Below, piece by piece: positions 40,734-52,642 of a stretch of DNA of 64,000 nt; within the stretch, counting starts at the first letter, position 1; each line of letters begins with the position of its first letter. The notes beneath the pieces are model-generated. The model worked only from the letters and a program-made list of their open reading frames with translations. It was not told where the DNA came from and did not search any database. Source of the stretch: Rosa chinensis (lineage: Eukaryota; Streptophyta; Magnoliopsida; Rosales; Rosaceae); contig NC_037092.1 of assembly GCF_002994745.2 (NCBI RefSeq), positions 83,744,824 through 83,808,823 of the forward strand, written 5' to 3'. Both the position numbers and the translations under genes were made by a program.

Positions 40734-41100
40734 TAAATGCAAGCTACTTGACAAATGCTCGTGCTACTCATGTCAGTTACAAATCAATTTCAGAGCTAGC
40801 AATTACAAGTTTTAATTTCTTTTAATAACAGCAAGTTTTTGATGAATATATACATGTTTATTTGTTGTTGCAGTTGCGCTTAATGGCGTCCCCATAGGTC
40901 CACAGGTATTTGAGCATAAATTTAACTTTTCTTGTTTTACTTGTTCTGTAGTAATGTACATAGATCAGTAACTCATAAAAATTTCCATCATTTTATTCAG
41001 GCTGCTTCGCAATGGCTATTTTGTTTATCCCAAAGGAATTAGAGACCTTTTATTATACAAAGACAAGGTATAATTATCCACTTATTTACATTACTGGTAA
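40734..41100 (+). pseudogene. GH1 relic (copy D), exons 9-11
   Basis: Three exon remnants keep the positions and introns of copy A: the end of exon 9 (about 40734-40771), exon 10 (40874-40905) and exon 11 (41001-41096). Exon 9 lacks 4 nt near its end. Exon 11 has a one-base insertion near the CTATTTTGTTTATCC segment. The 6 nt that would encode the rest of the nucleophile motif are deleted, so ATTACTG runs directly into the GTAAG donor. The relic is therefore broken in frame and has lost the catalytic nucleophile Glu. Upstream exons are replaced by unrelated sequence at 40733. Confidence 0.85.
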
Positions 41101-41159
41101 GTTATTGATTTTTGAGCAAAAAAAATAATATTTTCATTAAACGCATTAAGTATCATGTT

Positions 41160-41613
41160 CAATAAAATATTTAATCAGAATGAATGATGACTTGTATCAA
41201 AATATACACACTCCTCTCTTCGGGTTAGGAGAGAAACCCTAAAGCCAGTGGCGGTGGGCCTTATAACTGAGAGATCTCTCCCGTCCGGCGGTAGCTTGAC
41301 GTCTAGGCTGGCCTCCAGCCTTGCCGACGTAGCAGTTGGCTGCCGGATGGGTATTGATGCTATTCCCCGAGGAAGCTCTTGATTGGACGTTTAGATTAAG
41401 GTTCTGCAGGGTTGGTTTCGGCCTCTAGTCTCTGTAGAAGTCTCTGAGCACGTTTGTTGTGCTGAGCCTTGTCGACAGCGTCTCAAACCGGTGGCGTGGC
41501 GTCGTGGATTCTATTTCGACTGCGGCACGGGTCGTGGGGTGCGTGGGTAGATAAGGTGCGGTTCCGTGGCAGTGTGGTGCACAGCGACACAGGTCGAGGT
41601 AGCACTAGTCTGG
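41160..41613 (+). repeat. Duplicated block 1, left part (dispersed repeat)
   Basis: From GAATGAATGATGACTTG, then CTCCTCTCTTCGGGTTAGGAG, to the CACTA insertion point this matches 54070-54520. It continues at 47795-48120 on the other side of the CACTA element. The sequence type (AGGAGAGAAACCCTAAAG leader) looks like retroelement-derived DNA but was not classified. Confidence 0.75.
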
Positions 41614-41982
41614 AGCCACTACAGCAAAATTGATATTTTATAGCGCACATTTGACGTGTGCCGTAAAAGACTGTCATTTACGGCACACATCTGATGTGTG
41701 CCGTTGGAATGTCTTTATTCGGGTCATTCACGAAGTGCATCTTATGTGTGCCATAAATTTAGTTATCTATTAACGGCGAGCACAATATGTGTGTTGTAAA
41801 TGAATTATTTTATTAGTGTTTTACGACTTACTTTTCAAGCATGTCGTAAATAAGTTATAAAGTATTAATTTTTTTATCGAAATATGTTAATTTTTTTTTC
41901 TTTTGTTGTGATTGAAAAAAGAAAGACAAAAAAGAGGGATCTGATTTCAATCTTCCTTCTTCTGAGGAAATTATCTCGGAGT

Positions 41983-42388
41983 CCATGGACTCTGACTCGC
42001 CGACTCAGTGGTGGTTCACCGTTCACTCCCTCACCGCCTCTCTTTTTTTCCGGCAACCTCTGTTCTATCCGAGACCTCTCTCCGTCCGTGAAAGATCGGC
42101 CTCCCTGTTTCTTCCGCCAAGAAGGTAATAGCACTACTGCTCCTCTATGGTATTGTGTTTTGTGAGAGTAAGAGTGACTCTGAATTTTTGCAGATTCTGG
42201 TTTCGATTGCTAATGGCATAGAGCCGATGGAGGCAGTGATCGCCGTCGATGTTCCACACCGAGCCGGAGCTGATGTCACTGTGGCTTCTGTGGAGAAGCA
42301 GCTGAGGGTTGAGGCTTGTCATGGGGTTAAGATCATCGCTGAAGCTTTGGTTTCGGACTGTGGCCAGAGCTCCCTCGATCTCTGAGTA
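41983..42388 (+). pseudogene. Captured DJ-1/PARK7-like gene fragment (two exons, intron kept)
   Basis: The second segment, 42194-42388, encodes the start of a DJ-1/PfpI domain (ILVSIANGIEPMEAV, then RAGADVTVASVEKQL, then HGVKI), a close match to plant DJ-1 homologues, which act on glyoxal-type damage or oxidative stress. It ends at TGA 42386-42388, well short of the conserved Cys nucleophile elbow. A first segment at about 41983-42124 ends AAGAAG/GTAATA. The intervening 69 bp ends TTTTTGCAG, so the pair keeps a GT-AG intron and was copied from genomic DNA. In the frame that joins to the second exon, the first exon ends ...VSSAKK; the ATG at 41983 is in another frame, so the start is uncertain. 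Whether it is transcribed cannot be seen. Confidence 0.75.
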
Positions 42389-42399
42389 CTCAGTCCCTC

Positions 42400-43936
42400 T
42401 CCTGAATCGATGAATGGATGTGTTCTTATGCGAGGGTATTCCTCACAAATAAACCTACGTACGTTTGGAATTCCAAATAGTAAGTATTAGTGTTTCAGCT
42501 CGTTTTGAATTTCTTGTTGATTTTGCGGTTCAATTAGGGTTTGATTGTGTGGAATGTTTGGTAGAACGAAGTGAGGGCCAAGTTATCGTTTTGGTTTACA
42601 GTTCCTGTTTTGTAGTTAATTTAGGAAATTTAAGCTGAAAATTCATTTTCAAGTTGAAGTTGTTTTTGAGTGTGAAGAAATTCATGTATGTGTTTATATT
42701 AGGAGAGACATGGAATTATTTGGGAGTAGTTAGTTCATCAGTACTGGGGGATAAAGTAAGAGATCTATTGAGAGTTTCAGCATTTCTGGGTTTGGAAATG
42801 GTTAGAGTTTTGTGGTTAGGTTTTCTACATGTTATTTGGTGAGAACTACATTTTGATGCAATTCCCTTTTGTTGCAGCTGAAAGTATTTTTCCCGATTGT
42901 GACTTTTACAAAACCAAAAAGCAGCCGCAATTTCCAGCATAGGTATTATAGTGGTCTTCATTCTTTGCCTTTAGCAGCATACATTCTCTAGAGTCAATTA
43001 TTATCCCTGCAGTATATGGCAGTATTCATATCAATCACTCAGATACTCAGAGCTCCAGAAACACTACGCAGCCATTTTCGACAAGTTAGAGAGCATTTCC
43101 CTATGAAGTAGGAATATTTTATCCCTTTATTTTCATGAAACTTTGCAGCAGAATCACCATTTGTACAGAAACCTTAATATCACAACAGCCAAATCAATAA
43201 CTAAAGCATGCACAATAAATCATACATTTGCTGAACATATGATCAGAAAATACATCTAGCTGTTGCTAGAAGTTTATGGTTATGAGGAACAATAAAATAT
43301 AATTTGTTCATCGCTCCTCTCTCTCGGACATAACTTATGTTCTCCAAAAATGTTGTAAGCTGTAACATCAAACTTTCAAAGTGCCACCAAAACTAAAAGC
43401 AGAGGTCAACCAAAATAAGTGTTGCAACTTGTAATATCACACTACAAAAGTACCACCAAAACTAAAAGCAAAGAACAACCAAAATAAAGTGTTGTGTGTT
43501 GTAACATCTGCCTTCCACCAGGTTATTCAAGTGATACCCAGCAACCAAGGATATTCCATTATTATATTAATTTTCACTCCTCACTCACATTTCTAGAAAT
43601 TCCATTTTGAGCTAACAATTTCACTGACAACCTCTTTATACCAAGGCAACTTACCCATCACAAAAGGTGAAGGTGTGAAGACAAACAAAAAGCATAGACC
43701 ATAACTGGAGACAGAGCTAACCTCTGGTATCACATCATCATATGATCAATAATTTGAATGAATTGAACACTGCAAATTTCATAGATGAAAGGGACACTCT
43801 GAAAACCAAAAATAGAGGTACATTCTGAAAACCAAATACAATGATATAAATTTTAAATCATGACATTCTACTTCTTTGCTACTAATCAGAAGATTTAACT
43901 GCACCCCCAAAATAAAAGACGAAGAACTTTCTGTTA
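42400..43936. other. CACTA interior, no gene recognised
   Basis: AT-rich sequence between the DJ-1 fragment and the nested MULE. At 43380-43500 a block containing CCACCAAAACTAAAAGCA and TGTTG(C/T)AA is duplicated (43385-43430 and 43450-43500). No coding region is supported. Confidence 0.5.
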
Positions 43937-45124
43937 AATTCAAAAGGAAAAATCGTTCAAACAGTGTCTGAACTTTTCCAGACTATTAATTTTCATACCT
44001 ATACTTTGAAAAACATCAAAATGGTACCTGACGATTTAAGCCCGACCCAATATTCATACCTAGAAACAGTAAAACTGTTAACTCCGTTAAATTTTCAGGG
44101 GTAAAACCGGTACTTCTGAAACAAAAAAAAAAATTTGGAGTTCTTCGTACCTATACCATACGAAGAACTACTCCATACGAAGAACAACTTTGTTTGTTCT
44201 CATACCAGTACTAGAAAAGTATGCCAATAACTACCATGCCTAATACGAGATTCAAATACCAATATCAAAATGGTATACTAGATCCAAATACTCGTATCCC
44301 CGTATCCAGAAGAACTCAGGAAGATTGGTGTACAATGCCAGACCACCGCCAACAGCCATTGTCATGATTCCAAGAACGTGCAACAGCCATGCTCAGCTCA
44401 GACCCATACTTGATCGGAACCCGACCTTCATCTACATCGACGACCTGAATTCAGAAACGTCCTCCGACATCCCAGAACCTGACTTAGGGTCCCACATCAA
44501 GGCTGACCAGCAAATTGCCCAAACTACGACATCCCATTTCGACAGAGATCGGAATTGCTTCGCCGTTCCATTTCCAACAGAGATCGAACCCAGACTTGAC
44601 CCAAAGTGGAATTACCGAAATTTCATATTCCCTTGCTATCAGGCTCCAGAATCGAAATTTCCTTGTGCATCCACCCGAATAATCTCCATGATTCCAATTA
44701 TCCGGTGAACTAGGCTTAAAACCGAGCAAACAATTACAAACCAAACCATTTTTGCTGTTACAGCTACCAAAATTTCCACATGCATCTACCTAATCACGAC
44801 TTTTCTTTCCTTCTTCTCTGTTCTGTTCTCCCAAACCCATCAAAAAAAGAAAAATTGAAATTGATTTCAGCTGCAAATAATTGAATTCTATTTTTGGATT
44901 GTGGGTATTGGGATTTTTGATTGAAATCGAAGCAGAGAAAATGTTTGGAGAAGATCGGGTTACTGGTGAAGCCATGATTGAAATTGAAGTAGAGAAGATG
45001 TTGGAGAAGATTGGGTTGCCGGCGAAGCCATGATTGAAATCGAAGCAGAGAAGATGTTGGAGAAGATCAGGTTGCCGATGAAGCCATCACTGAGAGGGAA
45101 TAATTGGGTGGTTGACGCCTCACA

Positions 45125-45244
45125 CTGTGGATTTGATTTGTAATACCAAATTCCAACATATCTTGTAGTACCAGAGCTTCCATTAGGAGTAAAGAACCCG
45201 AGTTCAATTTTTTCTCCTGATAGAACTTGTAATTTTGCTTCAAC
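45125..45244 (-). pseudogene. Captured B-lectin (G-type receptor kinase) fragment
   Basis: In the minus frame beginning at 45304, residues 21-60 read VEAKLQVLSGEKIELGFF, then TPNGSSGTTRYVGIWYYKSNPQ. This is the front of the bulb-type lectin domain of S-domain receptor-like kinases, which bind ligands outside the cell. Only about 40 residues remain; downstream, a roughly 55-60 bp ATTGAAATTGAAG-type unit is repeated (44975-45080). The two captured pieces are fused within one open stretch. Confidence 0.7.
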
Positions 45245-45255
45245 GCATCCACCAC

Positions 45256-45642
45256 CTACACAACCAAAGCCAGAGCTGAAGGAGTAAATGCCAAACTCTT
45301 CCAATTCTTCCGCCCATCAGTGGACCCATCCAAACCCAGCTCCGAAACTGAGCTGCAAAACCCCAGAATCCCAGTCAACGCCCCGAAAAACACCATCAAA
45401 GACACGAACAAGAACATCCCAGCAACAAGAACAACCAATAAAAACACTATCTGGAAAGCAAGAGCAGTACCCAATATTGGCCAGAACGAAACCTTGACGG
45501 ATTGGACAGCTGCTATGAACTTGACCGGGCGGCCATAGAAGCCGTGGAAGACACTGTAGGTGATTGAGCAGAGAGCAAAGAGAGAGAGGACGAAGATGAA
45601 GAAGGTGAAAGCGAGAGCAAGGAGGTTGTTCTTCAACACCAA
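45256..45642 (-). pseudogene. Captured multi-pass membrane protein fragment
   Basis: A 128-codon open frame on the minus strand has three strongly hydrophobic segments (LALAFTFFIFVLSLFAL, FQIVFLLVVLVAGMFLFV, VFFGALTGILGFC). Between the first and second lies YSVFHGFYGRPVKF, a motif I know from a plant-specific family of uncharacterised transmembrane proteins. Both ends are cut relative to that family. The fragment passes directly, with a change of frame, into the B-lectin fragment. It lies inside the MULE and was probably captured by it. The parental gene is not in this window. Confidence 0.55.
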
Positions 45643-47794
45643 GACCCGTCTTCACATCTAGAATTGAAGGGGGAGATGAAGAAAAGAGCACTATTGTGAA
45701 GCGAATCAATCAATCAGAGAAGGAGAGAGAAAAGAATTTGAAAGCAGCTGGAAGAAGGGGCTCAAGTCAAAAAAAAAAAAATCAGAAGTACCGGTTTTAC
45801 CCCTGAAAATTTAACGGAGTTAACAGTTTTACTGTTTCTAGGTATGAATATTGGGTCGGGTTTAAATCGTCAGGTACCATTTTGATGTTTTTCAAAGTAT
45901 AAGTGTGAAAATTAATAGTCTGGAAAAGTTCAGACACTGTTTGGACGATTTTCCCAATTCAAAAAGGTGAAGCAAGCATTAAAATTAGTTTTTTACTTTA
46001 TTTATCCAACAATTTCATTGAAGCTCTATATTGCATAACAAAAGCTCTATATTTATGTTCTCAGTTGTGGAAGAAAGCAACCCATTAAAGCAAACAGCAA
46101 GACCTTGAGCTCAGCTCACAGCTGCCCTCCTAATTCCTAGAGGTACTTTTCCTTGCAACATCACATTCTTTCATTTGTAGAATTGGGTATTTTGAATGTG
46201 TTCTTATTAGCAAACTGTGTTGGTTTACTTGGTGTGAAGGAGAATTCTGTGGATTGTGGTGCGCATTGTGCCTTATTGGTAGTTTTTGAAATGAGATGAA
46301 TCTGATGGTCATGAGTCCTAGTGTTCTTACCTTTTAACAGTTACTTTAGACAATAGTTTACTAGTTTTAGTCTGTTGCTTTTGTCTTTAGAAGTCTGGCT
46401 TATTAATGTTACTGTTCATTTTGTACTTGTGGTGCCGAATCAAATTTAAGTGTATATGACTATATATGATTGGATTAAGCCACAAAGAGGAGCTCTTTCT
46501 TCTAGACTATGGTCTGACATATTGTAAAGGGGCATCCAATATGCTGCAGAGGTTCAAAACTGTACGGGAAGATAGGCATAGGGAGCCGCATTAGTTTAGA
46601 CAGAAAGCTGTGCAATTCTTAGCACTGTATCACTTAGGAAGTTAGGAGTGTGCTGTGATAGTTACTAGGAAGTTTGCTTGCTTTCAGAAATCCCCCAGCT
46701 TCCCCTAAATAAAAGAGTGTTTTTCCTTCAATTTTTCTCTTATTGTTTTTAGATTTGGATCTGGTAATTGGTGTGTTATCTCTGTAGTACTTTCTGAACC
46801 AATCATTTCGTTTTTCTTTTGATCGTTGCAAGCAACTTGTAAGTTAATCTAATAGGTAGTATGATAAGGCTTAGGATTTCCAGTTTTCATTGTTGGCTAA
46901 TAAGTAATTGTTGATGGATTCTTGACTGGTTGGATGATGTTAGGGATGCTCTTTATATAAGCTTAATTGTTGCATATGTTGGCAGCCAAGCATAAAGATT
47001 GATGTAATTGACCAAACTGTTCACCAAAGGCTCTCTATTAAGTTTAATTATTTTTTATTTGTTGTTGAATTATTCTTAGATAAGTTAGAGAGTTGTTTAT
47101 GTGCATTAAAGTCTTGTACCTTTTAAATTCACTTTGAAATTGGGATTATTTTTTTTGACTTTTATGCATTACTCATTTGAACTGAATGAAGAGCCAACTT
47201 CACTAATGTTTGTCATTGCTTGTCTTTATAGACTCTATGATGTACGACTTCTTTATGGAAAATGGTTGGCATGTGGCATCATATCAAGCTATCATCAGTC
47301 CCTTCAAGTACTTATGTAATCAATCTGAAGACAATTCTAATCTAGCTAGCATGTCCTATATTTGAAAACCAGTTTAATTATACTATGATTTTGTAGTATG
47401 AAGTTATTTAATTGATATAATTCACAACATGAATGCTTTTGTTTACCATGCTTGAATGGAAGGCTTTAATTGAAAGTATTGTCTATTAGAAGAGTGAATG
47501 AAGATATCTTTTACGACACGCAAAAGGGCTTTTTAAGACATGCAAAATGGTCTTTTACGATAGGCAAAATAGTCTTTTACGGCACACAATCAAAGTTGTA
47601 AAAAATCTTTCAAGGCACGCAAAAGAGAGTTTTATGATGCACAAAAAATGTTTTTTATGGCGCATATTTTGTGTGTCACACGAGAAATTTGTCTTTTACA
47701 ACATGGTTTTATACGACACGCTTCTTTGTGCCGTAAAGTTGTCTTTTATGGCGCACATTGTATATCGTAAAAGACCAGTTTTGCTGTAGTGAGC

Positions 47795-48120
47795 TGTGAC
47801 ATGCGATGGTGGGCGTAGGCCATTCCAGGCTTGTTGAACTTTAAGTGGACCTCTCCCTTGGGTTGCCTTTTGGGCTTAAAAATTTGGGCAGGTGGGATTT
47901 TTTGCCCTAGGTCCATAAAAATTCTCTTTGTTTCAGGGATCCTATGTTAGTAGTTTTACTTTCAATAATTCCATAAGTTTTTTGGGATCTATGCACTTTA
48001 TGTGTGTCTAGTGCCTCTAGAGTAGTACTAAAAGAGGATTTACGCTATTCTCTACGACTTTGATGTATAATGAGTGGACCCATAAACCCTAATAATAATG
48101 GAAGTTCAAATTAGACAAGT
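47795..48120 (+). repeat. Duplicated block 1, right part of the dispersed repeat
   Basis: It continues 41160-41613 after the CACTA element and matches 54520-54840 (GTGGACCTCTCCCTTGGGTTGCC, GGTCCATAAAAATTCTCTTT, ATGATGTATAATGAGTGG-like sequence). The border with the inverted GH1 pseudogene is near 48120. Confidence 0.75.
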
Positions 48121-48666
48121 ACTTTCCATATGCCACATGGTATATGGAAAGTGTGTGCACACACTTTAATTAATTGGTATTTAAAAATTGTTACATACCA
48201 TCCAAACATAAAATCCAATGCTCGTATAGCAGCTTCTTCATGGTGCTTGGCATCAGAAAAGGGCACAAACCAGTGCGACAATATTGTTATCGCTATCACT
48301 AGGGCTGCACAAGGATTAGGTTGGATCGGTTTTGACTCTAAACCGTCTCTATACTAAAGTGAGCGGTTTAAGCATTTTGGACAACCAGTTATTAAAAAAA
48401 AAAAAAAAAAAAAAAACTTAACCTAATCCAATCCAATCCAATTAAAGATGGTTTGGTTCGGTCGGTTAGGCGGTTTTAACCTATATATTTCAGGGAAAAA
48501 ACAGTTTAGTCCCTCTGCTTTTAATTTCACACGTTTACTCCCTTATCTCTCAATTTTGGACCAATAAGTCCATTCCATCCAATTTCTCGGTTAAGTCATT
48601 GTTGTGGTTATCCCTTCCATGTCAAAATGTCTCATATACCCCTCAATTCTTTTTTTTAAATTAATT

Positions 48667-48776
<110 letters not shown>

Positions 48777-49335
48777 TTTGCTTTTCTCTCTCTTCTTCCT
48801 CTTCCACCACCGATGGGATTGGGTGGATCCAAAACCACAACTCCATCCTCCACCTCCCCTCCCAACTTTTCCTTCACCTCATCCGAATCCGAATTCATAT
48901 CGATCCCACCTTCTTCAAGCTCAACCTCCAGCTTCGAATTGGTGAGACGAAGAACATAGATGCCAAATTTTAGGAATTTGTAGACTTGGTTTGCAGAAGC
49001 ACTCGAAGATCGAGACCCATATCGATCTTCTTCATCAAAAACCCAGATTGAAACCCAGCCGGCTGGGACTGGATGGCTTGTGCTCAAATCGGATCTGGAA
49101 ATACAGCCGGCTTTTTTTTTATTTACTGCTTACCATCTCTCCAAAACCCCCAACCTCTTCTGTCTCCCAACTACCACCTCCCACCCACATTTCCTGATCT
49201 CAACTCACACAACTCATACACAAAATCAGAAAATCAAAACCTAGAAAATTTTCATGTTCTTGAACCAAATCCAAATAAAAAAGAATAAGAAAAACTAAAA
49301 TAGTTCTTCCCAAACCTAGATCGATTAGACAAAAT

Positions 49336-49545
49336 GCAAAGAAAACCAAAACGATCCCATCAACAATCCATGAGCTCCATCAAACCTTGCTCAAAACCTT
49401 CTTCAAAAATCCCAGTACCATCAAATCCCAATCTCAGGCCAAACAGGTCCATGCCAAAATCTTCTTAAATTCATTTACCAAAACCTCCACAGTAATCTTC
49501 TTCTACCTTGGCATCGACCTGCTTCAAACGAAAACTCGACACCAG
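49336..49545 (+). pseudogene. Possible captured PPR-protein N-terminal fragment
   Basis: In one plus frame the sequence reads HELHQTLLKTFFKNPSTIKS followed by QSQAKQVHAKIFLNSF. The pattern SQAKQVHA-I is characteristic of the first repeats of plant pentatricopeptide-repeat proteins, which bind organellar RNA. The frame stays open for about 70 codons, then degrades. It lies within the MULE, so transposon capture is the likely origin. The match rests on a short motif and may be wrong. Confidence 0.4.
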
Positions 49546-50320
49546 GAAGACCGAGAATTCTGAGGCCCATGAAATGGTTTGTACGCTCATCAGAAGCTTC
49601 AGCGACATAGAGCCTCAGGGGATTCAATTCTTCTTCTTCTTTAGCTTAGAACTTGATCGGGTGGCTCTCTGTAGGCAAGGTCGGAGTCAGAAAGGGTGAG
49701 GCAGAGTGATCGAAGGTGGGGATGGAGACGGTGGAGGTGGAGCTGCTTCCGCTCGGTGGTCAACAAGTGTTTTCTAGCATTTGATCGGCTGGTGGATTTG
49801 GGGCTATTTTCCGGTGGCAGCTAAGCAAAGAAGACGTGGATTCGACCCTGAATCTGGTTCCTCCATGTTCGACATCGATCGAGACCCATATCGATCTCCT
49901 TGATCAAAGAGCTCCGAAATTAAATGAATCGGAAAAGCTCCAGGGGTCTGATCTGCTACAGCGACTTTGCTCGGGACTTGGTGCTTTGGGGTAAGATGGG
50001 TTTTGGTAGAGGTATAAGTGAGAAGTGTGGGCTGGTTTGGCTTAGGTTAGGGGGGACAAACAGAAGAAAAAGAGAGAGATGGAAGAAGAAGAGAAAACAG
50101 AAAAGAAAGGAAATAAAAAAAACGAAGTGAGGGTATAATGGGCATTTGAGAGTGGAAGAGATTGCCACGTCAGCTATTTGACAAAGTTTTTGGACGAAGA
50201 GTAACGGAATGGACCTATTGGTCAAAAATTGAGAGATGAGGGAGTAAACGTGTGAAATTAAAAGCAGAGGGACTGAACTGTTTTTTCCCTGAAAGTTCAG
50301 GGAGTAAACAGTATTTAACC

Positions 50321-50714
50321 CTTATATTAACATACTATTTATGAGAAAAAATTCTAGTAAAAATTCTAGTAAAATTCAATCTGAATGATAAAAATTATAT
50401 TAAATAAGCATAATCTAAATTTAAAATACATTAATCAAATCTAAAACCAATATTCAAAAACCAAAATCTAGAATAGATTCAAAGTGATTGACTTATTTGA
50501 TGGCTTAGCTATAAATACTAGATTTAATATGGTAGTATTAAAGGTTAGAGAATGAGAGATTGAGATCTATGATATGAGAGGATCAAATTAATCGTAGCGA
50601 TTATATATTAGACTTCTAAGCCTTTGAGCGTTGGATTCGATATGGTAGTATATTATTAGAGAATAAAGTTATAATTGGATATTTAGAACTTACTTACAAC
50701 AATTGGACAAATGA

Positions 50715-50747
<33 letters not shown>

Positions 50748-50964
50748 AATTTAAAACTTTTTCTTATTATATTTCAAACATACCGGTCGGTTCGGGTTCC
50801 GCGGTTTAAGCAAAAGAGAAACCAAACTAACCCAATTCATAAATGGTTTGGTTCGGTATTGAACCGGCTTTCAATTTTTGAAGTTAAAAAATCTTAACCA
50901 AACCATATTTACCGGTCAGTTTTGATCGATTTGGCCGGTTTGTACCGTGTTTTGCACACCGCTA
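50321..50964. other. Right part of the hAT element
   Basis: AT-rich, with a (TA)n run at 50716-50740, ending in inverted GGTTTGGTTCGG and GACCGG blocks near the terminus. No coding sequence. Confidence 0.7.
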
Positions 50965-51070
50965 GCTATCACACCCTTCTAATCAACTTGCTTAGACATA
51001 TAGGGTAGGTTTTAATAAACTTATAAATAAATTTCACGTGAAAAAAATAAAGACCTTGAAAATGTGTTCA

Positions 51071-51391
<321 letters not shown>

Positions 51392-51497
51392 CTAATTATA
51401 GACTTATAAGATAGTTGTACTCTTTTCTTTATCACTTTGTCAAACATAATTTATTTTGAAGTAGATCGATGATATGATATAAGATCATTGTCACTTA

Positions 51498-51596
<99 letters not shown>

Positions 51597-51802
51597 CTAC
51601 AATTAATATTCAAAGATTGCAAATCACGTTAATTAATTAGTAGATGAGAAATTTTTAGTGAATATACTGATCAGTTTATAACTACTACCCATTCTCCAAA
51701 AAAAAAAAAGATTATATCTACTACTAGTGGCTAGAAGCTCATTTATGAGGTTGTTGTAATATTTGATTCCTTCCTTATTCACACCCCCTCTGTGCGTTCC
51801 AT

Positions 51803-52336
51803 CTAACCAAATTTATGAAAGAAGACAAGAATGTTCATTTCATTATAGTCAAGAAAAAACCATTTCAATCAATTCAATGGGATAATCAAAAGTGACATTC
51901 GAATGGTATTATGCAAAACAGGGTGGTGATGTAATCGATTTGAATGTCTTATTTGGTAACAATCTAGATAACGAGAGGGAGAACTCAAAGCCCATATTTT
52001 TCATGATGCCGATATCCTCCCATAAAACACAATACAATCAGACAAACCCAAACAAATTATGTCCAGAAAAAAAAAATTCATTTTGTTCATGCATAAAACA
52101 ACGGAGTTCAGGTTTTATGTCTCCATTCTAATATTAATATAATAAATGGATCCGGAAGTGAGGCTCAACCTCCCAGCTAGACTGGATTCCAAACCCTTTA
52201 AAAAAAAAAAAACAATGCGTCCTATTGTGTCTAGAGGCTAGCTAGTCTTGTTTAATTAATATTTGTATTTTATCCAAATTTTCAAATGAATTACAAATTT
52301 AATTTATTCATTTTCTAGCTCATGTGCACTACTTAC
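51803..52336 (+). promoter_or_regulatory. Spacer and upstream region of GH1 copy B
   Basis: The left part (51803-51960) is intron-like sequence of inverted P1, also present before copy C (57480-57600). From about 52220 it is nearly identical to the region before copy A, including GTGTCTAGAGGCTAGCTAG. This marks the junction between the inverted pseudogene and the duplicated promoter. Confidence 0.55.
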
Positions 52337-52347
52337 CTCTATATAAA
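52337..52347 (+). promoter_or_regulatory. TATA box of GH1 copy B
   Basis: CTCTATATAAAC before the copy B exon 1, in the same position as in copies A and C. Confidence 0.7.
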
Positions 52348-52392
52348 CATCCCTTGACAGAACGAAACTGAGTATATCACCAAAGACCAGTT

Positions 52393-52642
52393 ATGGCAAT
52401 GCAAGGATCTCTGTTTCTAGGCGTAGTGCTTCTACTTGTTGCAGGCTTTAGATTGACAAGCAGTGAAGCTCTTACACTCAGTACTCCTATCTATGACACT
52501 GGTTTCCTCAATAGGACTAGTTTCCTAGCAGGTTTCATATTTGGGATAGCTTCAGCGTCATATCAGGTGAGTAGTCCTGCTCGATCGGGGTTAAAACCAC
52601 CTTTAATCTGTGTTTTTATATAGTATTCGGGCCTTTTAGTGT
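52393..52642 (+). pseudogene. GH1 copy B: promoter and exon 1 only
   Basis: Exon 1 (52393-52566) is 174 nt as in A and C and encodes signal peptide, linker and the start of the catalytic barrel. It keeps the GT donor. Changes include FLAGFIFGIAS where A has FPAGFIFGTAS. Homology to intron 1 stops at about 52642 and no later exon follows in the plus direction, so the copy is truncated. A transcript from its intact-looking promoter would run into the MULE-related region. Confidence 0.88.

Larger units (their letters stand above)
43946..45955. mobile_element. Pack-MULE-like element (2,010 bp) nested in the CACTA element
   Basis: The 9-bp target duplication AATTCAAAA lies at 43937-43945 and 45956-45964, as expected for Mutator-like elements. 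Terminal inverted repeats of about 170 bp start GGAAAAATCGTTCAAACAG on the left and, on the complement of the right, GGGAAAATCGTCCAAACAG, and extend to the CCGGTTTTACCCCTG region. There is no transposase. The interior carries fragments of two unrelated host genes on the minus strand, the definition of a Pack-MULE. Confidence 0.9.
41617..47791. mobile_element. CACTA element (6,175 bp) carrying host gene fragments
   Basis: The inverted termini are CACTACAGCAAAATTG on the left and, on the complement of the right end, CACTACAGCAAAACTG. The 3-bp target duplication AGC is at 41614-41616 and 47792-47794. Both subterminal regions carry repeated GTGTGCCGTAAA/TTTACGGCACAC motifs (41640-41850 and 47500-47780). 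No transposase is recognisable, so it is non-autonomous. Its interior holds a DJ-1-like exon pair and a nested MULE. It interrupts a duplicated block that is uninterrupted at 54070-54840, giving an empty site. Confidence 0.92.

Noticed and set aside
42654..42961. Short frames on both strands in the CACTA interior as genes
   Set aside because: Low-complexity hydrophobic or unrelated sequence with no splice context and no domain.
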